Shown in pieces: positions 10,576 to 20,680 of a DNA stretch of 41,229 bases. Source of the stretch: Stentor coeruleus (Eukaryota > Ciliophora > Heterotrichea > Heterotrichida > Stentoridae); the NCBI GenBank assembly GCA_001970955.1, contig MPUH01000660.1, positions 1 to 41,229 of the forward strand, written 5' to 3'. Under the pieces are notes generated by a model. That model saw only the letters and a list, made by a program, of their open reading frames with translations, had not been told where the DNA came from and ran no database searches. Position numbers and translations under genes: made by a program. Each line of letters opens with the position of its first letter. Positions within the stretch are counted from its first letter, which is position 1.

Positions 10576-11790
10576 ATGAACTCCAACAACCAAAACTACC
10601 AAAGACAAAACAGCAACTTATCCCGAAACAAATCCCTAACAACAATCAATAACATGTCAAAAGGCTTTATAAACCTGCCAAAAAATGTTCCTGGAATAAA
10701 AAACATAGGATTTATCCCATCAAAAATCCTCCACTCATACTACAAAGATCTAACATCATATGAAAGATCAGAAATCATGAATTATAAATCTATATATTTT
10801 ATTGGAAATATAGGTGTAGAAAAATTTAATGGGCGCTTTTGTAGCAAAAAAGGTATTTACAGAGGTTTGACTGGTGATCATCTAAAATATCGATACGAAA
10901 TAATCCGAGAGCTTGGAAGAGGATCATTTGGTATAGTTTATCAATGTTGGGACCATAAAACATCAGAAGAAGTTGCTATAAAAATCATAAAATGCAAGGC
11001 GAAATACAGAAAAGCTGGGGAGTTTGAAAGTTTTTTATTAGATAGAATACAAGAAGAAGACCCAAGTGACAACTCAAATTTCGTTAAGAAATATAAAGCT
11101 TTTGAGTTCCGTAATCATATGTGCATAGTTTTTGAACTTTTACACTGTACTTTATATAAGTTTTTAAAAGAAAAAGATTTCACTGGCCTTGATATTATGT
11201 TAGTTAAAAGAATAACAACTCAGCTTTTACAAGGATTAAAACAATTACATGGTATTCATTATATGCATTGTGATTTAAAACCTGATAATATTATGTTGAA
11301 ATATCAAAACAAGTCAAAAATCAAAATTATTGATGTTGGATCTGCTGTGTATAGTTTTTATAAAGATGTCCCTAGGTATGTTCAAACTAGATATTATAGA
11401 GCTCCTGAAGTTATATTAGGGATTAATTATGATACTAAAATTGATTATTGGTCTTTAGGATGTGTTGTGGTTGAACTGATTCTTGGAATGACTTTATTTT
11501 ATGCAGAAAATGAAGAAGAATTGTTGTATAAAATCATTGGGCTTATAGGAGAACCTCCGATATCATTACTTAAGAGAGCACGTAAGGCCGATTTGTATTT
11601 TATTGGGTATAGGTTGAAATATCCAGAAAGAGTTGTAAGGAGGAGTATTCAAGAACTTTTAGTTAGTATAAATCCCAACTGCGTAGATTTTGTAGTCCAG
11701 TGCCTTTGCTGGGACCCTGTAGAAAGAATGAATTCAGAGAAAGGTTTGAATCATTTGTGGATCAAAGAGAGATACTCTAGAAACGTATAA
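10576..11790 (+). CDS. DYRK-family protein kinase with DVG in place of DFG
   Basis: 404-aa kinase of the CMGC group. Residues 60-79 (T-SYERSEI-NY-IYFIG) match the DYRK-homology box that precedes the catalytic domain in class 2 DYRKs and helps tyrosine autophosphorylation. The kinase domain runs about 107-396: Gly-loop GRGSFG (114-119), VAIK lysine K136, catalytic loop HCDLKPDN (H231-N238, the DYRK-type HCD) and APE at 276-278. Two departures are visible. The Mg-binding motif is D253-V254-G255 instead of DFG, and the activation-loop Y-x-Y is P266-R-Y268, so only the second tyrosine (the autophosphorylated one) remains. K136, D233 and D253 are all present, so the enzyme is probably active. Substrates cannot be predicted. 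It is convergent with the MAP kinase gene. Start ATG is the first in frame; the first 55 residues are Asn/Ser-rich. Confidence 0.88.
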   Translation: MNSNNQNYQRQNSNLSRNKSLTTINNMSKGFINLPKNVPGIKNIGFIPSKILHSYYKDLTSYERSEIMNYKSIYFIGNIGVEKFNGRFCSKKGIYRGLTGDHLKYRYEIIRELGRGSFGIVYQCWDHKTSEEVAIKIIKCKAKYRKAGEFESFLLDRIQEEDPSDNSNFVKKYKAFEFRNHMCIVFELLHCTLYKFLKEKDFTGLDIMLVKRITTQLLQGLKQLHGIHYMHCDLKPDNIMLKYQNKSKIKIIDVGSAVYSFYKDVPRYVQTRYYRAPEVILGINYDTKIDYWSLGCVVVELILGMTLFYAENEEELLYKIIGLIGEPPISLLKRARKADLYFIGYRLKYPERVVRRSIQELLVSINPNCVDFVVQCLCWDPVERMNSEKGLNHLWIKERYSRNV

Positions 11791-12121
11791 AGTTATTTTT
11801 TTTTTGTAGTAAATAGGAAATAGTTTGTTATTTTTAGAAATTATATGATATATAAGTGGTTTGCGTATTTTCCAATTAACTAATATAAAATACTAGTTTT
11901 TATACCTCAGTCTCTTAAAGAATTTTCAAGTTATATCCTATACTACCTAATATCTTATAAACAAAAATTACTTTAAAATCTACCTTATAAAAAACTAAAA
12001 GTAATACAATCCATCAATCAAACTCATCTATCCTCAAAAATTCAAATATATCCTTTTAACATCACAAACACATACAATAAAAAATCAACTAAAATCTTAA
12101 TAATATTTGAAAACTCCTAAA
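11791..12121. other. Convergent spacer between DYRK-like and MAP kinase genes
   Basis: 331 bp without a gene. G-richer, C-poor on the + strand at the left and C-richer, G-poor at the right, as expected where two 3' flanks meet. Confidence 0.6.
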
Positions 12122-13381
12122 TTAACTCATTTCTTCATCACTTTCACTCTCATTTTTAGTAATCCCTTGGCTAGGTATCGAAGGCTGTGTCTGTGCTAAA
12201 AATGCAGTCTTATTTCTTTCATACTCCTGCCTTTTCCCATTAAAATGATATAATAAAATTTCTTCATACATTAAATCCTTTAAATCTCTCATAGTAAGTA
12301 ATTGTCTTTCATAATCAAAATCAAAAAGCGATACAGGAGTTGTTACAGGTTCATCTTCAGGGAAATGAAGTGCTGATAAATAAGGATGACCTAATGCATC
12401 TTCAACCGTAATACGTTTATCTGGGTTGAAATCAAGCATTTTTTTCAACAAGTCTAAGGCTTGAGGATTTGAGTCTTTAAAAACATTTTCAAATGGCTTG
12501 CTAGGTCTTTTAGCCATTCTTAAAACCTTATCTTTAGCCCTTGGGTTTGGAATACTTTCAATATCAGCTTCACTTGGATATCCTAAAAGATTGAAAATTA
12601 TCTCTATTTGATGATTTGCATCAGTACCAGGCAAAAGAGGCTTACGTAAAAGTAGTTCTCCAAAAATACATCCAACACTCCACATATCCATAGCTGCAGT
12701 ATATCTTTTATAAGTTAAAAGAACTTCTGGTGCTCTATACCATCTTGTAGCAACATAATCCGTCATCTGTGTTGACGTAACTTTCATTTCATTAATAAAC
12801 GGCCGAGCAAGACCAAAATCACAGATTTTCAAGTCACAATTCGAGTTTACTAAAAGATTCCTTGGTTTTAAATCACGATGTAATATGCAAGCACTATGCA
12901 TGTATTTTAATCCTCTAAGCAATTGATATAAGAAAAACTGCACATGTTCATCAGATAAAGGTTGAGGGGATTTTATTATAGAACTTAAATCAGTTTCCAT
13001 TAATTCGCTAACAACGTAAATTTCATCGAATTCTTCACGGGATTTCGGTAATTGGATGTTTTTTATACGAATGAGATTTTCATGGTTTAATAATCTCATG
13101 ATTTTTAGTTCTCTAAGGGTACGCTTTGTAAATGTTGAGTGTTCAAAAGCTTTTTCAATTTTCTTTATAGCTACCATCTCACCTGTTTTAGTATCACGAG
13201 CTGAGACTACTACACCGTATGCTCCGCTTCCGATGGTGTCTATTATTTCATACCTTTCGTCCAGAAGGAATGTGGAACCTATGACTTTTGTAGCTTTTTT
13301 GTAGATTGAACATGGGCCTCCGAGCTCAGATACGCTAAAGTTTCCCCGAGTGTTATTCTGAGCTTTATTAATTCTATCCAT
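12122..13381 (-). CDS. Mitogen-activated protein kinase (ERK-like, TDY activation loop)
   Basis: 419-aa Ser/Thr kinase of the ERK/MAPK family, the last tier of phosphorelay cascades. Residues 44-334 form the kinase domain: Gly-loop GSGAYGVV (51-58), lysine K73 in VAIKK, catalytic loop HRDLKPRN (168-175), DFG 188-190, dual-phosphorylation motif Thr207-Asp208-Tyr209, then VATRWYRAPE (210-219). The MAPK insert (250-300) and the C-terminal extension after the last helix are present, including an acidic stretch near 340-345 (FPEDE) in the position of the common docking site that binds upstream kinases and phosphatases. TDY instead of TEY is usual in many plant and protist MAPKs. The tail (400-419) is Ser/Glu-rich. 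No intron. All catalytic residues are present. Confidence 0.93.
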   Translation of the reverse strand: MDRINKAQNNTRGNFSVSELGGPCSIYKKATKVIGSTFLLDERYEIIDTIGSGAYGVVVSARDTKTGEMVAIKKIEKAFEHSTFTKRTLRELKIMRLLNHENLIRIKNIQLPKSREEFDEIYVVSELMETDLSSIIKSPQPLSDEHVQFFLYQLLRGLKYMHSACILHRDLKPRNLLVNSNCDLKICDFGLARPFINEMKVTSTQMTDYVATRWYRAPEVLLTYKRYTAAMDMWSVGCIFGELLLRKPLLPGTDANHQIEIIFNLLGYPSEADIESIPNPRAKDKVLRMAKRPSKPFENVFKDSNPQALDLLKKMLDFNPDKRITVEDALGHPYLSALHFPEDEPVTTPVSLFDFDYERQLLTMRDLKDLMYEEILLYHFNGKRQEYERNKTAFLAQTQPSIPSQGITKNESESDEEMS

Positions 13382-14051
13382 TTATATTTTACAAACTTGA
13401 ATAAACATAATCTTAACAAAATTTTCTTTTAAGATTGTCAAGTACATAAGTAAATTATTACTGTCATGATACAGTTTATTTTATAATTAATATGAGTAAG
13501 GGTCAAGAATTTCGTTCTTAAACAAAAAGTCAAGAAACTAAAGGGTTAGAGTAACAAATGATCTAAATCCTATTAGGAATATGCATTATTAAAGAAACTA
13601 TCATAATAAAAACTACAATGAAGATATAAAAAATTTCACTTCGATATAGCTGTGGGTAAAAAATCTCCTCTTTTCACAACACACAAAATATATCAAAAAA
13701 ATAAATAAAAACGAACTAACACTATAACCAACACATCATATAACAAAGTATTTTTTCTATTGATATCATCTCAAAATATATTACTGAAAATATCATAGTT
13801 ACAACAAAAAGACTAAATTAAAAAACCCCAAGACTATCACCAAAACCCACATCAAAAAAAAAAAAAATCATAAACATTCGACATATTTCCTCTCCCCAAG
13901 TTTAGATCCTCCTAATTTACCATAATCTTATCTTATTTTTTTATATGTTTTTTATTCACGTGTCAAATAAAATCTTAATATCAATGCCAAAGCAACTGAA
14001 ACATTTCCCAGATACCCAATAGATACAAAAAACACAAGTTCATAAAAAAAA
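13382..14051. other. Intergenic region between MAP kinase and transporter
   Basis: 670 bp with no coding frame of note, including an A-homopolymer near 13855. It serves as the 5' flank of the MAP kinase gene and the 3' flank of the transporter gene. Confidence 0.6.
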
Positions 14052-15167
14052 CTATATAAAAAAATACCATCCTGCAAAGAAAATCACAGCACAAGTCCCT
14101 GAGCTGATAGCTTTGAAAATTATCATTTGAAGTTTAGGTTTTTTTGTATTAACTGCTATGATTTTATTAAGAAATGCTTCAAGTGTTCCTGATTGGACTG
14201 AGAAAAAAAACCCTGAGATTATGATGAAAATTATTGTCTGATTATGAATTACTTTGTCATTAGATGTGGAATAAAGGTCAAAAATTAATGGGATAAAACC
14301 TATAAACCCAAAGGTTATACAGAAAATCAGTACCCAATTTTCAAGTTTAAAGAGAAGACCTATACCACAGAATAATGAACCAGATAAAAATCCTATGCTT
14401 AAAAACATAAGGTAGATACCTAGAACAGAAATATCATAGGTAAAACCAAGTTTATTGTAAAGATAATAAGGGAGAAGTCCATAACATAAAGCTTTACATG
14501 CCTATATAATGATTACCCCAATACTAAAGTAACTTAGGGAAAAACTTAGATAGTGTAAAGTTATTCCTCTATTTTCGCCTATGATAATTTCATCATCTTT
14601 TACTAACAAGTTTATAATTAGTGAGATGATACTAAATAGTCCTGAGATTAAAGCTAAATGCCAAGATTCGTATGGTTTTTGAAGCAGTGATGGTAAACAG
14701 ATTAGTATTCCTGCAAGACATCCAGATAAAGGTAGCATACCAGTTTGTATACCTATACATGGTGAACGTTTAGATGCTTGTTGTAACTGAATTAAAGGCA
14801 AAGTATGAGAAATAGTAAAAATTGTTGTCCCAATACCACTTAGCATACAAAGAACGATAACTATAATAATTGATTCCCATTTATCCCAGATTTCACTAAC
14901 TGGGTATACAATAGGATATAATGAAGCAATAAGTGTACAAATAATTAAAGACTTAACTTTTGATAAATGTCGAAGTAGGGGAATTGAGATCATAGACCCA
15001 ATAACGCAACCTGAATAAAAGCATCCTTGAATAATCAATCCTATGTAATAATCATGTAAAGCTATTACACATAATATATTGGCACAAACTACACCTGTTG
15101 TAATAAAAAAATAACTCAAGTTAATCAGAAGACCTTTATAGTAAATACTATGCCTCAAGCCTCTCAT
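14052..15167 (-). CDS. Multi-pass membrane transporter, MFS / UNC-93-like, with one 15-nt intron
   Basis: Exon 1 is 15167-14517 and exon 2 is 14501-14052; splicing joins them in frame into a 366-aa protein. Without splicing the frame ends at a TAG inside the intron. The protein is very hydrophobic, with about 11 predicted membrane helices. The first helices after a short RGLRHS... start and the loop GSMISIPLLRHLSKVKS (about 56-72) resemble motif A between helices 2 and 3 of major facilitator proteins; overall pattern and small size recall UNC-93-like members. Conserved charged residues within helices, which would hint at substrate, are not obvious. An in-frame TAA just upstream of the ATG at 15167 supports the start. 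Substrate unknown; plasma or organelle membrane cannot be told apart. Confidence 0.75.
14502..14516 (-). other. 15-nt spliceosomal intron
   Basis: Sense sequence GTAATCATTATATAG, phase 0, between codons GGG and GCA of the transporter. Removing it joins two long hydrophobic frames. Retention would not shift the frame but would bring in an in-frame TAG. Confidence 0.9.
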
Positions 15168-15433
15168 ATTTATATTTTGTTATATTTTTATGATTCATTT
15201 CCTTTAATATTAAATATTTGGTTTAAAGTGAAACTTTCTTCTGTTTCGAAATTAGAAGATATACCTTGTGAAAACATAAGGATTTTTTTATTAAACATAC
15301 AAAGAATATACTATCACCACGGTTTGTACAGATTGCTATAATTGAATCTTTACTTTTGTTTTCATTGTAAAAATCATAAAGAATCCTGCTATTTTCTCCA
15401 TTCCCCTACATTAAACCAATAATATTTATCTAA

Positions 15434-15867
15434 TCAACAACACCCTGAGCACCCAGTAATATCACCTTTAAAAGTTTTGATTCTGAGATAACAATATATA
15501 CATAGAACTTCATCAACTTTAATGATTTTTATTCTGATAATTCATACAGACTTTAGAAGGTGTTAGTCTTAATCCTCAAGGAGAATTTCCAGTTTTCAAA
15601 TTTGATCACAACAACTATCACATTTTAATATATAATTCGATTTTTTAATCTCAAGCACACTTTGGACAATAAAATCCTCCAAAAAAATGTATTATCTGTT
15701 TCTTCATATACTTCTTATAATTTACCTTATATTTTGCTTCCTCTTTCACCCTATCTTCAGCTTTTTTTTCTCTTCAGCTATTTTCCTATTTTCTGATAGT
15801 TTCTTTCTTTTACTATACATTCATCATTCCAACCTTTTTCTTTAGCAAATTTTCTTCTACTTATCAT
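15434..15867 (-). pseudogene. Decayed gene for a protein with two zinc ribbons
   Basis: Reading the minus strand from the ATG at 15867, coding-like fragments continue through about five single-base frame changes to a TGA at 15436-15434. In order: MISRRKFAKEKGWNDECIV; a Lys/Glu-rich helix in a second frame; a further basic stretch ending FYCPKC (15720-15656); then in a new frame a stretch with KCDSCC; then ENWKFSLRIKTNTF; and finally VLCIYC followed by GCSGCC. Put end to end the fragments show two C-x2-C-x(13-14)-C-x2-C zinc-ribbon patterns, which is unlikely by chance. One frame change falls in an A8 run, the others do not, so simple homopolymer error does not explain all of them. I read this as a pseudogene; programmed frameshifting or several unrecognised introns are less likely. 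Family not identified. Confidence 0.5.
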
Positions 15868-16097
15868 TATATTTCCCGTTTATAGCGAGAGAAAATTATA
15901 AATTTCTAAGAAGAAAATGATAAGAATGATTATTTTTATAAATACTTATCACACCAAGCATTAAAAGCAGAGAAAAAAATATACTTTCATCAAATTTATT
16001 TGATTTTTAACAAAATTTTACCAACTTAAAATTTCCTTAGAAAAAACCCAACTTCAATTACGCCCTTAAACCTACCAAAAAAATTTTCTAAACGATA
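15868..16097. other. Short spacer
   Basis: Contains nothing recognisable; 3' flank of the kelch gene and 5' side of the zinc-ribbon relic. Confidence 0.5.
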
Positions 16098-17446
16098 TCA
16101 AGCAAGGGATACTAATAACTTAAGATTATTATTCTCTAAGTCAAATACATAAATTGACTTATTAAAATCCAACATAAAATAAATCTTCATCGCTACAAGA
16201 ACAGCTTGACTCAAACTATAATATTCAAGCAAAGGTATTTTAGTCAAGAGTTTAGTAATAAAAGTTGGCTCAGGTGTAACTTCATAAAAATTATCCTTTC
16301 TCAATATAAAAAAGCTCGTCTTCAATGGTACCATAATCATATATTGAGTTTCTTTAAAAACAGAAAGGATTTTAAATGATCTATCTTCAACATTAAGTAC
16401 TTCAATATCATTTTCATCTCCTATAAAAATCTTATCCCCAAGCGGACATACTGTCATTTTAGCTCTTGGTTTATTCATTAAAGCAAACATTTCCCATGAT
16501 TCTTCACCTAATCTTAACCTTTCACATTGAGCTGTATTTCCTTCAGAAGTCACCCCACCAAATACATAAACATAACCATTAAGATAAGTCATTCCATGCA
16601 TATATCTTTCTAATATCATATTTGGATAAGTTTCTATATCTTTATATTTAGAATTTACTTTAAAAACATCTTTTGATATTTCATTATGAAAACATCCTCC
16701 TGAATATAATATTGTCCAATCTGGAAGTGCACACCAAGAATAATACATTGGGAATATTTTTTTACTTATCTGAAATGTATCTATTTTTTCTTTAATAGTA
16801 TTGAATTTGTATATTATCGATGTGTTTGGTTTTAAGTATACAATGCATACAGGTTTTCCTTCTGGATATACAATTTGTTTTATATCTAAAGCCCGGTCAA
16901 TAAATCCCATTAAATCATTACATCTTTCTGGTTTGACTATTTCAGAAAAAGTTACTTGATTAACTTCTTCTTCTGTAGATAAACTTGATATTATATGAGC
17001 TAAACCTGATGCTGATGGAGTTTTTGAATATAATGCATGAAAACTTTTTTCTAGTTGATATTTANTAATGCATGAAAACTTTTTTCTAGTTGATATTTAG
17101 CGAAATCCCTATTTTCTGTCACTTTTTTTATTTGAGCTTCATATACTTTTGACACATAAGCTTTTAACTCATTTTTTCTTGATAGAAGCAAATTATTAAC
17201 ATTCTCATGTGATGATGAAAGACTTTCTAATAAGTCTGAGAAATGCTTTTTTAAATGGGAAATAGCTTGGGATCTCCGAGCTTCTGATTCGTTTTGCTTT
17301 TTAAACCAATCTATGTATTTCATAAGATAATCGGTGTGCTTTGTTTGTTGGGCATGCTCTTTGGCACAACTCTCACACATTTTGCTTTCGTCTAGAGTGC
17401 AGATGACTGAGACAATTTTTTTATGGCTACATAGTTTGCAATTCAT
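16098..17446 (-). CDS. B-box / coiled-coil / kelch-repeat protein, interrupted by an assembly duplication
   Basis: As written the frame breaks at 17065, but if the 34-bp duplication plus N (35 nt, not a multiple of three) is counted once, a single frame runs through and gives about 437 aa. Residues 1-37 form a B-box-type zinc site: C3-x2-C6, C16, C24-x2-C27, H31, H37. Residues about 48-128 are coiled coil. From about 150 to the end are kelch-like beta-propeller repeats, clearest at SGGCF and GYVYVFGGV, each followed by a conserved Glu/Trp region (ESWEMF). The layout is TRIM-like without a RING, so a scaffold or adaptor role is more likely than ligase activity. Partner unknown. The start is the ATG at 17446, directly before the first zinc cysteine. 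Confidence 0.8.
17031..17099. other. Assembly join: 34-bp duplication around one N, inside the kelch gene
   Basis: Bases 17031-17064 equal 17066-17099, separated by N at 17065. It causes an apparent frameshift that splits the B-box/kelch gene into two frames. Confidence 0.93.
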
Positions 17447-17966
17447 AATTTTATATAGGATTAGGGTTTATATTAGAATAGGGTGTTAAATGAAATTTTT
17501 GATGATGAGGAATTTTCTTAAAGCATATAATATATTTATCAAGTTAATAAAATATCATTAACTAATAAACTGAAATAATAAGATAAACTTTGTGTGAATT
17601 TTTTGCTAAAAAATCTATTTTCCTATATTTATACACACAAATTGAAACTACACATTTGATATTTAAATATTATTTATTTTATATCCTTTTGAAATTACTA
17701 TCATATCTAAAACTTATAAAAATCTATATATATACACAACCCCAATGCTAAACTTACCAATTTCATGCACAATTTACATAATCATAAAATAGGAGAATCT
17801 ATATTAATTACTATCTAAGTCTTTAAGAAATAATACACATATAGCAAATTTAAAAAAAAAAAAACACATAATTATTTGACTTATCGTTATAATCCTCAAA
17901 AATCACTATATTTCAATAAAAACTTTTTATATTTTATATCTAATTTAAAACTAAACTTAATTTGGA
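17447..17966. other. Intergenic region between kelch and CaaX genes
   Basis: 520 bp with no gene. The first 70 bases are C-poor on the + strand, as is typical upstream of minus-strand genes here. Confidence 0.6.
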
Positions 17967-18257
17967 TTAAAGGATTGTACAGCTGCATCCATCGTTTTCT
18001 ACATTAGATTTCTTAAAAGACTTTTTAATATCTGTGTCTCTTGGAGTTAAAACTTTACTTGGATTATGGGATTCTAATATGATTGTCTTGCATAATTCTT
18101 TTTGCACTGAATTAGGATTAGAATTTTGCTTAATAGATCCATTCTCACTTGAGCTTACTGTATTTCTATGATTATCATGAACTCTCATAGGAGCATTTGA
18201 AATTCCATCTTCATGATGTTCTTCATCACTATATTCATAAAAGACTTGACTGCTCAT
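17967..18257 (-). CDS. Small polar protein with C-terminal CaaX prenylation motif
   Basis: 96-aa protein, start at the only upstream ATG (18257). It ends in GCSCTIL: the last four residues C-T-I-L form a CaaX box. A final Leu is favoured by geranylgeranyltransferase I. A second cysteine two residues before it could be palmitoylated, as in Ras-like anchors. The rest is acidic/polar and low in hydrophobics (EYSDEEHHEDG at 8-18, Asn/Ser-rich 30-50, then a Lys-rich stretch before the box), so it is probably disordered and peripheral on a membrane. There is no GTPase motif, so it is not a small GTPase. It is divergent from cpn10. Function unknown. Confidence 0.65.
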   Translation of the reverse strand: MSSQVFYEYSDEEHHEDGISNAPMRVHDNHRNTVSSSENGSIKQNSNPNSVQKELCKTIILESHNPSKVLTPRDTDIKKSFKKSNVENDGCSCTIL

Positions 18258-18677
18258 ATTTAATATAATTACTTAATCTCATTTGCTTCCTTATATTTTA
18301 TGAAATACTATTGGTCATTTAAGTTTTTAGTTTTAGTTTTTAGGTTATTTAATGATTAGGAAAATGTAAAGATAAACTACTTTTTATACAAATTTTGGAA
18401 TAACTGAAGTAGAATGAGGACATGAAAAGGAATAAAATTAGGTTTTATTAGAAATAAGAAACTGCAAACAGATAAATTAACCTGAAACATAAAAAAATTG
18501 ACATTATTAGAAAATAATTAAATTTTTACTTTGAAATAAAAATTTGGGAAATATTCAATATAAAATTATATTTTATCTTCAATCTACTAAAGCTATTTAA
18601 TTACAACTTCTTCTTAATATAACTTCATCATAATCTTTAGCCTAAATATTCCTAAAATATTTTTAAATATATAATAA
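18258..18677. other. Divergent intergenic region (CaaX gene / cpn10)
   Basis: 420 bp that must hold the 5' regions of both genes. The last 100 bases before cpn10 are G-poor. No specific motif recognised. Confidence 0.6.
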
Positions 18678-18980
18678 ATGTTTAGTCAGTTTAGGAAATT
18701 CACTCCTTTGCTAAACCGAGTTGTAATAAAGCGCCTTGATGCTCCAAAAAAATCAGCAGGGGGTATTTTATTACCAGAATCAGCAGAAAAAGACCTACAA
18801 GTTGGAGAAGTTGTCTCAGCAGGGCCAGGGACCTATGACGACTATGGGAATTTTCAAGCAACTGGGGTAAAAGAAGGCCAAAAGGTACTTCTTCCAGCTT
18901 ATGGTGGGCAAGTTTTTGATTTCCAAGACCAAAAGTTTACAATATACAAAGACTCAGAAATTTTAGCAGTTCTAGAATAA
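18678..18980 (+). CDS. 10-kDa co-chaperonin (cpn10 / HSP10), mitochondrial type
   Basis: 100-aa GroES-family protein, full length. Cpn10 forms a seven-membered lid on the Hsp60 folding chamber in the mitochondrial matrix. Visible family features are PLLNRVVIKR (10-19), the mobile loop with SAGGILLPES (26-35), then KDLQVGEVVSAGPG (38-51), GVKEGQKVLLPAYGG (63-77) and the C-terminal strand FTIYKDSEILAVLE. The N-terminus (MFSQFRKFTP) is short and basic, fitting an uncleaved mitochondrial signal as in animal HSP10. No missing residues. Confidence 0.95.
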   Translation: MFSQFRKFTPLLNRVVIKRLDAPKKSAGGILLPESAEKDLQVGEVVSAGPGTYDDYGNFQATGVKEGQKVLLPAYGGQVFDFQDQKFTIYKDSEILAVLE

Positions 18981-19358
18981 TCTTAGTTTATCATACTTTT
19001 ACTTACAATATAAAATATTATAAGCTTTTCTTATAGTTTTTTGAAATCTTTTGTATATTTTTCGATAGCATAACGTGATTTTTCTATCATTTCTTGGCTT
19101 TTGGATTATGATTTTTTGCATGTTTTATTTTGCTAGTTTTTATGGTTTGTAAAGATTTTATTTTATTGTTTTTAGCTTTTTTGTTGTGTAATTGATTGCT
19201 AGGAGTTATATTTTATGAATTCGTTTGTTTACTTTGTCTTGCCCTTGTTCGTTACTTTGAAGAAATTCACATTTTTGCATGTAATAAGCTTACATATTAA
19301 AAAAGACTTTAATCAATAAAAAGCTTATGGATTAAACAAAAAAGTCTTATCGATACCA
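18981..19358. other. Convergent spacer between cpn10 and PCMT
   Basis: 378 bp without a gene. The right end holds an imperfect direct repeat (AAGCTTA...GACTTT-like, about 19283-19348). Confidence 0.5.
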
Positions 19359-20021
19359 CTATTCTACCTGATAGGATTTATCACATAAAGGAATATACCT
19401 AACTCCAAAATCCTTTTTTACAGTAATTTTCCCTTCATAGTCTTTATCAACAAGCATTATATACTGTTTTTCACCTCTTCTTCCAACAGGAATAACCATT
19501 CTTCCTCCAGCATCAAGTTGCTGAACCAAAGCTTCAGGAATATCTTCAGACGCAGCTCCAACATGAATAACTTTATATGGAGCTAAAGATGGATACCCAA
19601 GTCGTCCATCGCCTTCAAAAATCTGCACATTTCTATCTATTAAAGCTTGAGGCTTACATTGATTTATTGAACTTATAGAACTATTTACAAGTTCTCTTAT
19701 ATGTTCAACTCCAACAACAAGTCCTGAATAATTCATCATTTCAGCCATACATAAAGTTAAATAGCCACTTCCACTACCTATATCCAAAGCTTTTGAACCT
19801 GGAACAAGATGATCTTTAAACCATTCTAAAGCATAACCATGCATATGAGGTGCTGAAATCGTCGCTCTATAGCCTATTTGTTTAGGTTGATCTTCATATG
19901 CTGAGGGGTCTTGGACAAAAAAACCTCTGTCAATATTTTTCATTGCTTGGATTACACTACGTGTTTTGATAACACCCTCCTCTATAAGTTTTTCTACTAG
20001 AGAAAGTTGAGAGTTTAGCAT
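19359..20021 (-). CDS. PCMT1: Protein-L-isoaspartate O-methyltransferase
   Basis: 220-aa class I SAM-dependent methyltransferase, the usual length. It methylates L-isoaspartyl residues that arise by ageing of proteins and so starts their repair. Motifs: N-terminal helix region with DRGFFV (31-36), ATISAPHMH (53-61) that recognises the isoaspartyl chain, SAM-binding motif LDIGSGSGYLT (79-89), GVEH acidic residue E106, GDGRLGYP (137-144), VGAASEDIPE (154-163) and the MVIPVG strand (175-180). All expected residues are present. The start is the only suitable ATG. No signal peptide; cytosolic. Confidence 0.95.
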   Translation of the reverse strand: MLNSQLSLVEKLIEEGVIKTRSVIQAMKNIDRGFFVQDPSAYEDQPKQIGYRATISAPHMHGYALEWFKDHLVPGSKALDIGSGSGYLTLCMAEMMNYSGLVVGVEHIRELVNSSISSINQCKPQALIDRNVQIFEGDGRLGYPSLAPYKVIHVGAASEDIPEALVQQLDAGGRMVIPVGRRGEKQYIMLVDKDYEGKITVKKDFGVRYIPLCDKSYQVE

Positions 20022-20680
20022 TTTTTTTAGTGGATTTTATATGTTTGATTATGAAAGGCTGATTTTTATGAAATGGTTTGAGTTTTAGATTAAAATATAT
20101 GGTAAAATTTACTTTGAAAAATGGTCAAAAAAAAAGCTGAATTTACTATGCAGATTTATATTGTGTGTGGATGATATGTTTAACTAGAGATGCTTGAAAA
20201 TGTTATAAGAAACAATGTGGATTTATGATAAAAGGAAAATTAAAACCTTATTCACAATTTTATTGTTTTTAGCGTTTATAATAATTTTAACTTTTCCAAA
20301 CTCAATTTGTATAAAGATTTATAATAGTCATTTTCATATTTATAGGAAAATTGTTATTCTGATATATAAATAGTTCTTTTTTTTTTGCAAGTTAAAGGTA
20401 TCAAATACTAAACTATAAGTGTTTAAGATAGATATATTATCTAAATTTTCTTATAGATAAACTATATATTATAAAGTATATTTGCTGATAAATCATCAAA
20501 AATCTACTTTGGTCGACCAAATTATAATCAAAAAAAGCAGCCCTATAGAGTTATAAATTACCAAAACATACTCTATAAAATTCTAAATTATCCTAACTAT
20601 CTAATTTTATATCTAAACATTTTCCCTGAAGCCATATGAGAATTTAAAATTTAACCACATCCATTTATTATTATATTGAC
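20022..20680. other. Divergent intergenic region (PCMT / aromatic hydroxylase)
   Basis: 659 bp, no gene. C-poor on the + strand at the left and G-poor at the right, in keeping with two outward 5' flanks. Confidence 0.6.

Noticed and set aside
13056-13304. Frame antisense to the MAP kinase
   Set aside because: Shadow of the kinase gene; same applies to antisense frames inside the channel, hydroxylase, RING and phosphodiesterase genes.
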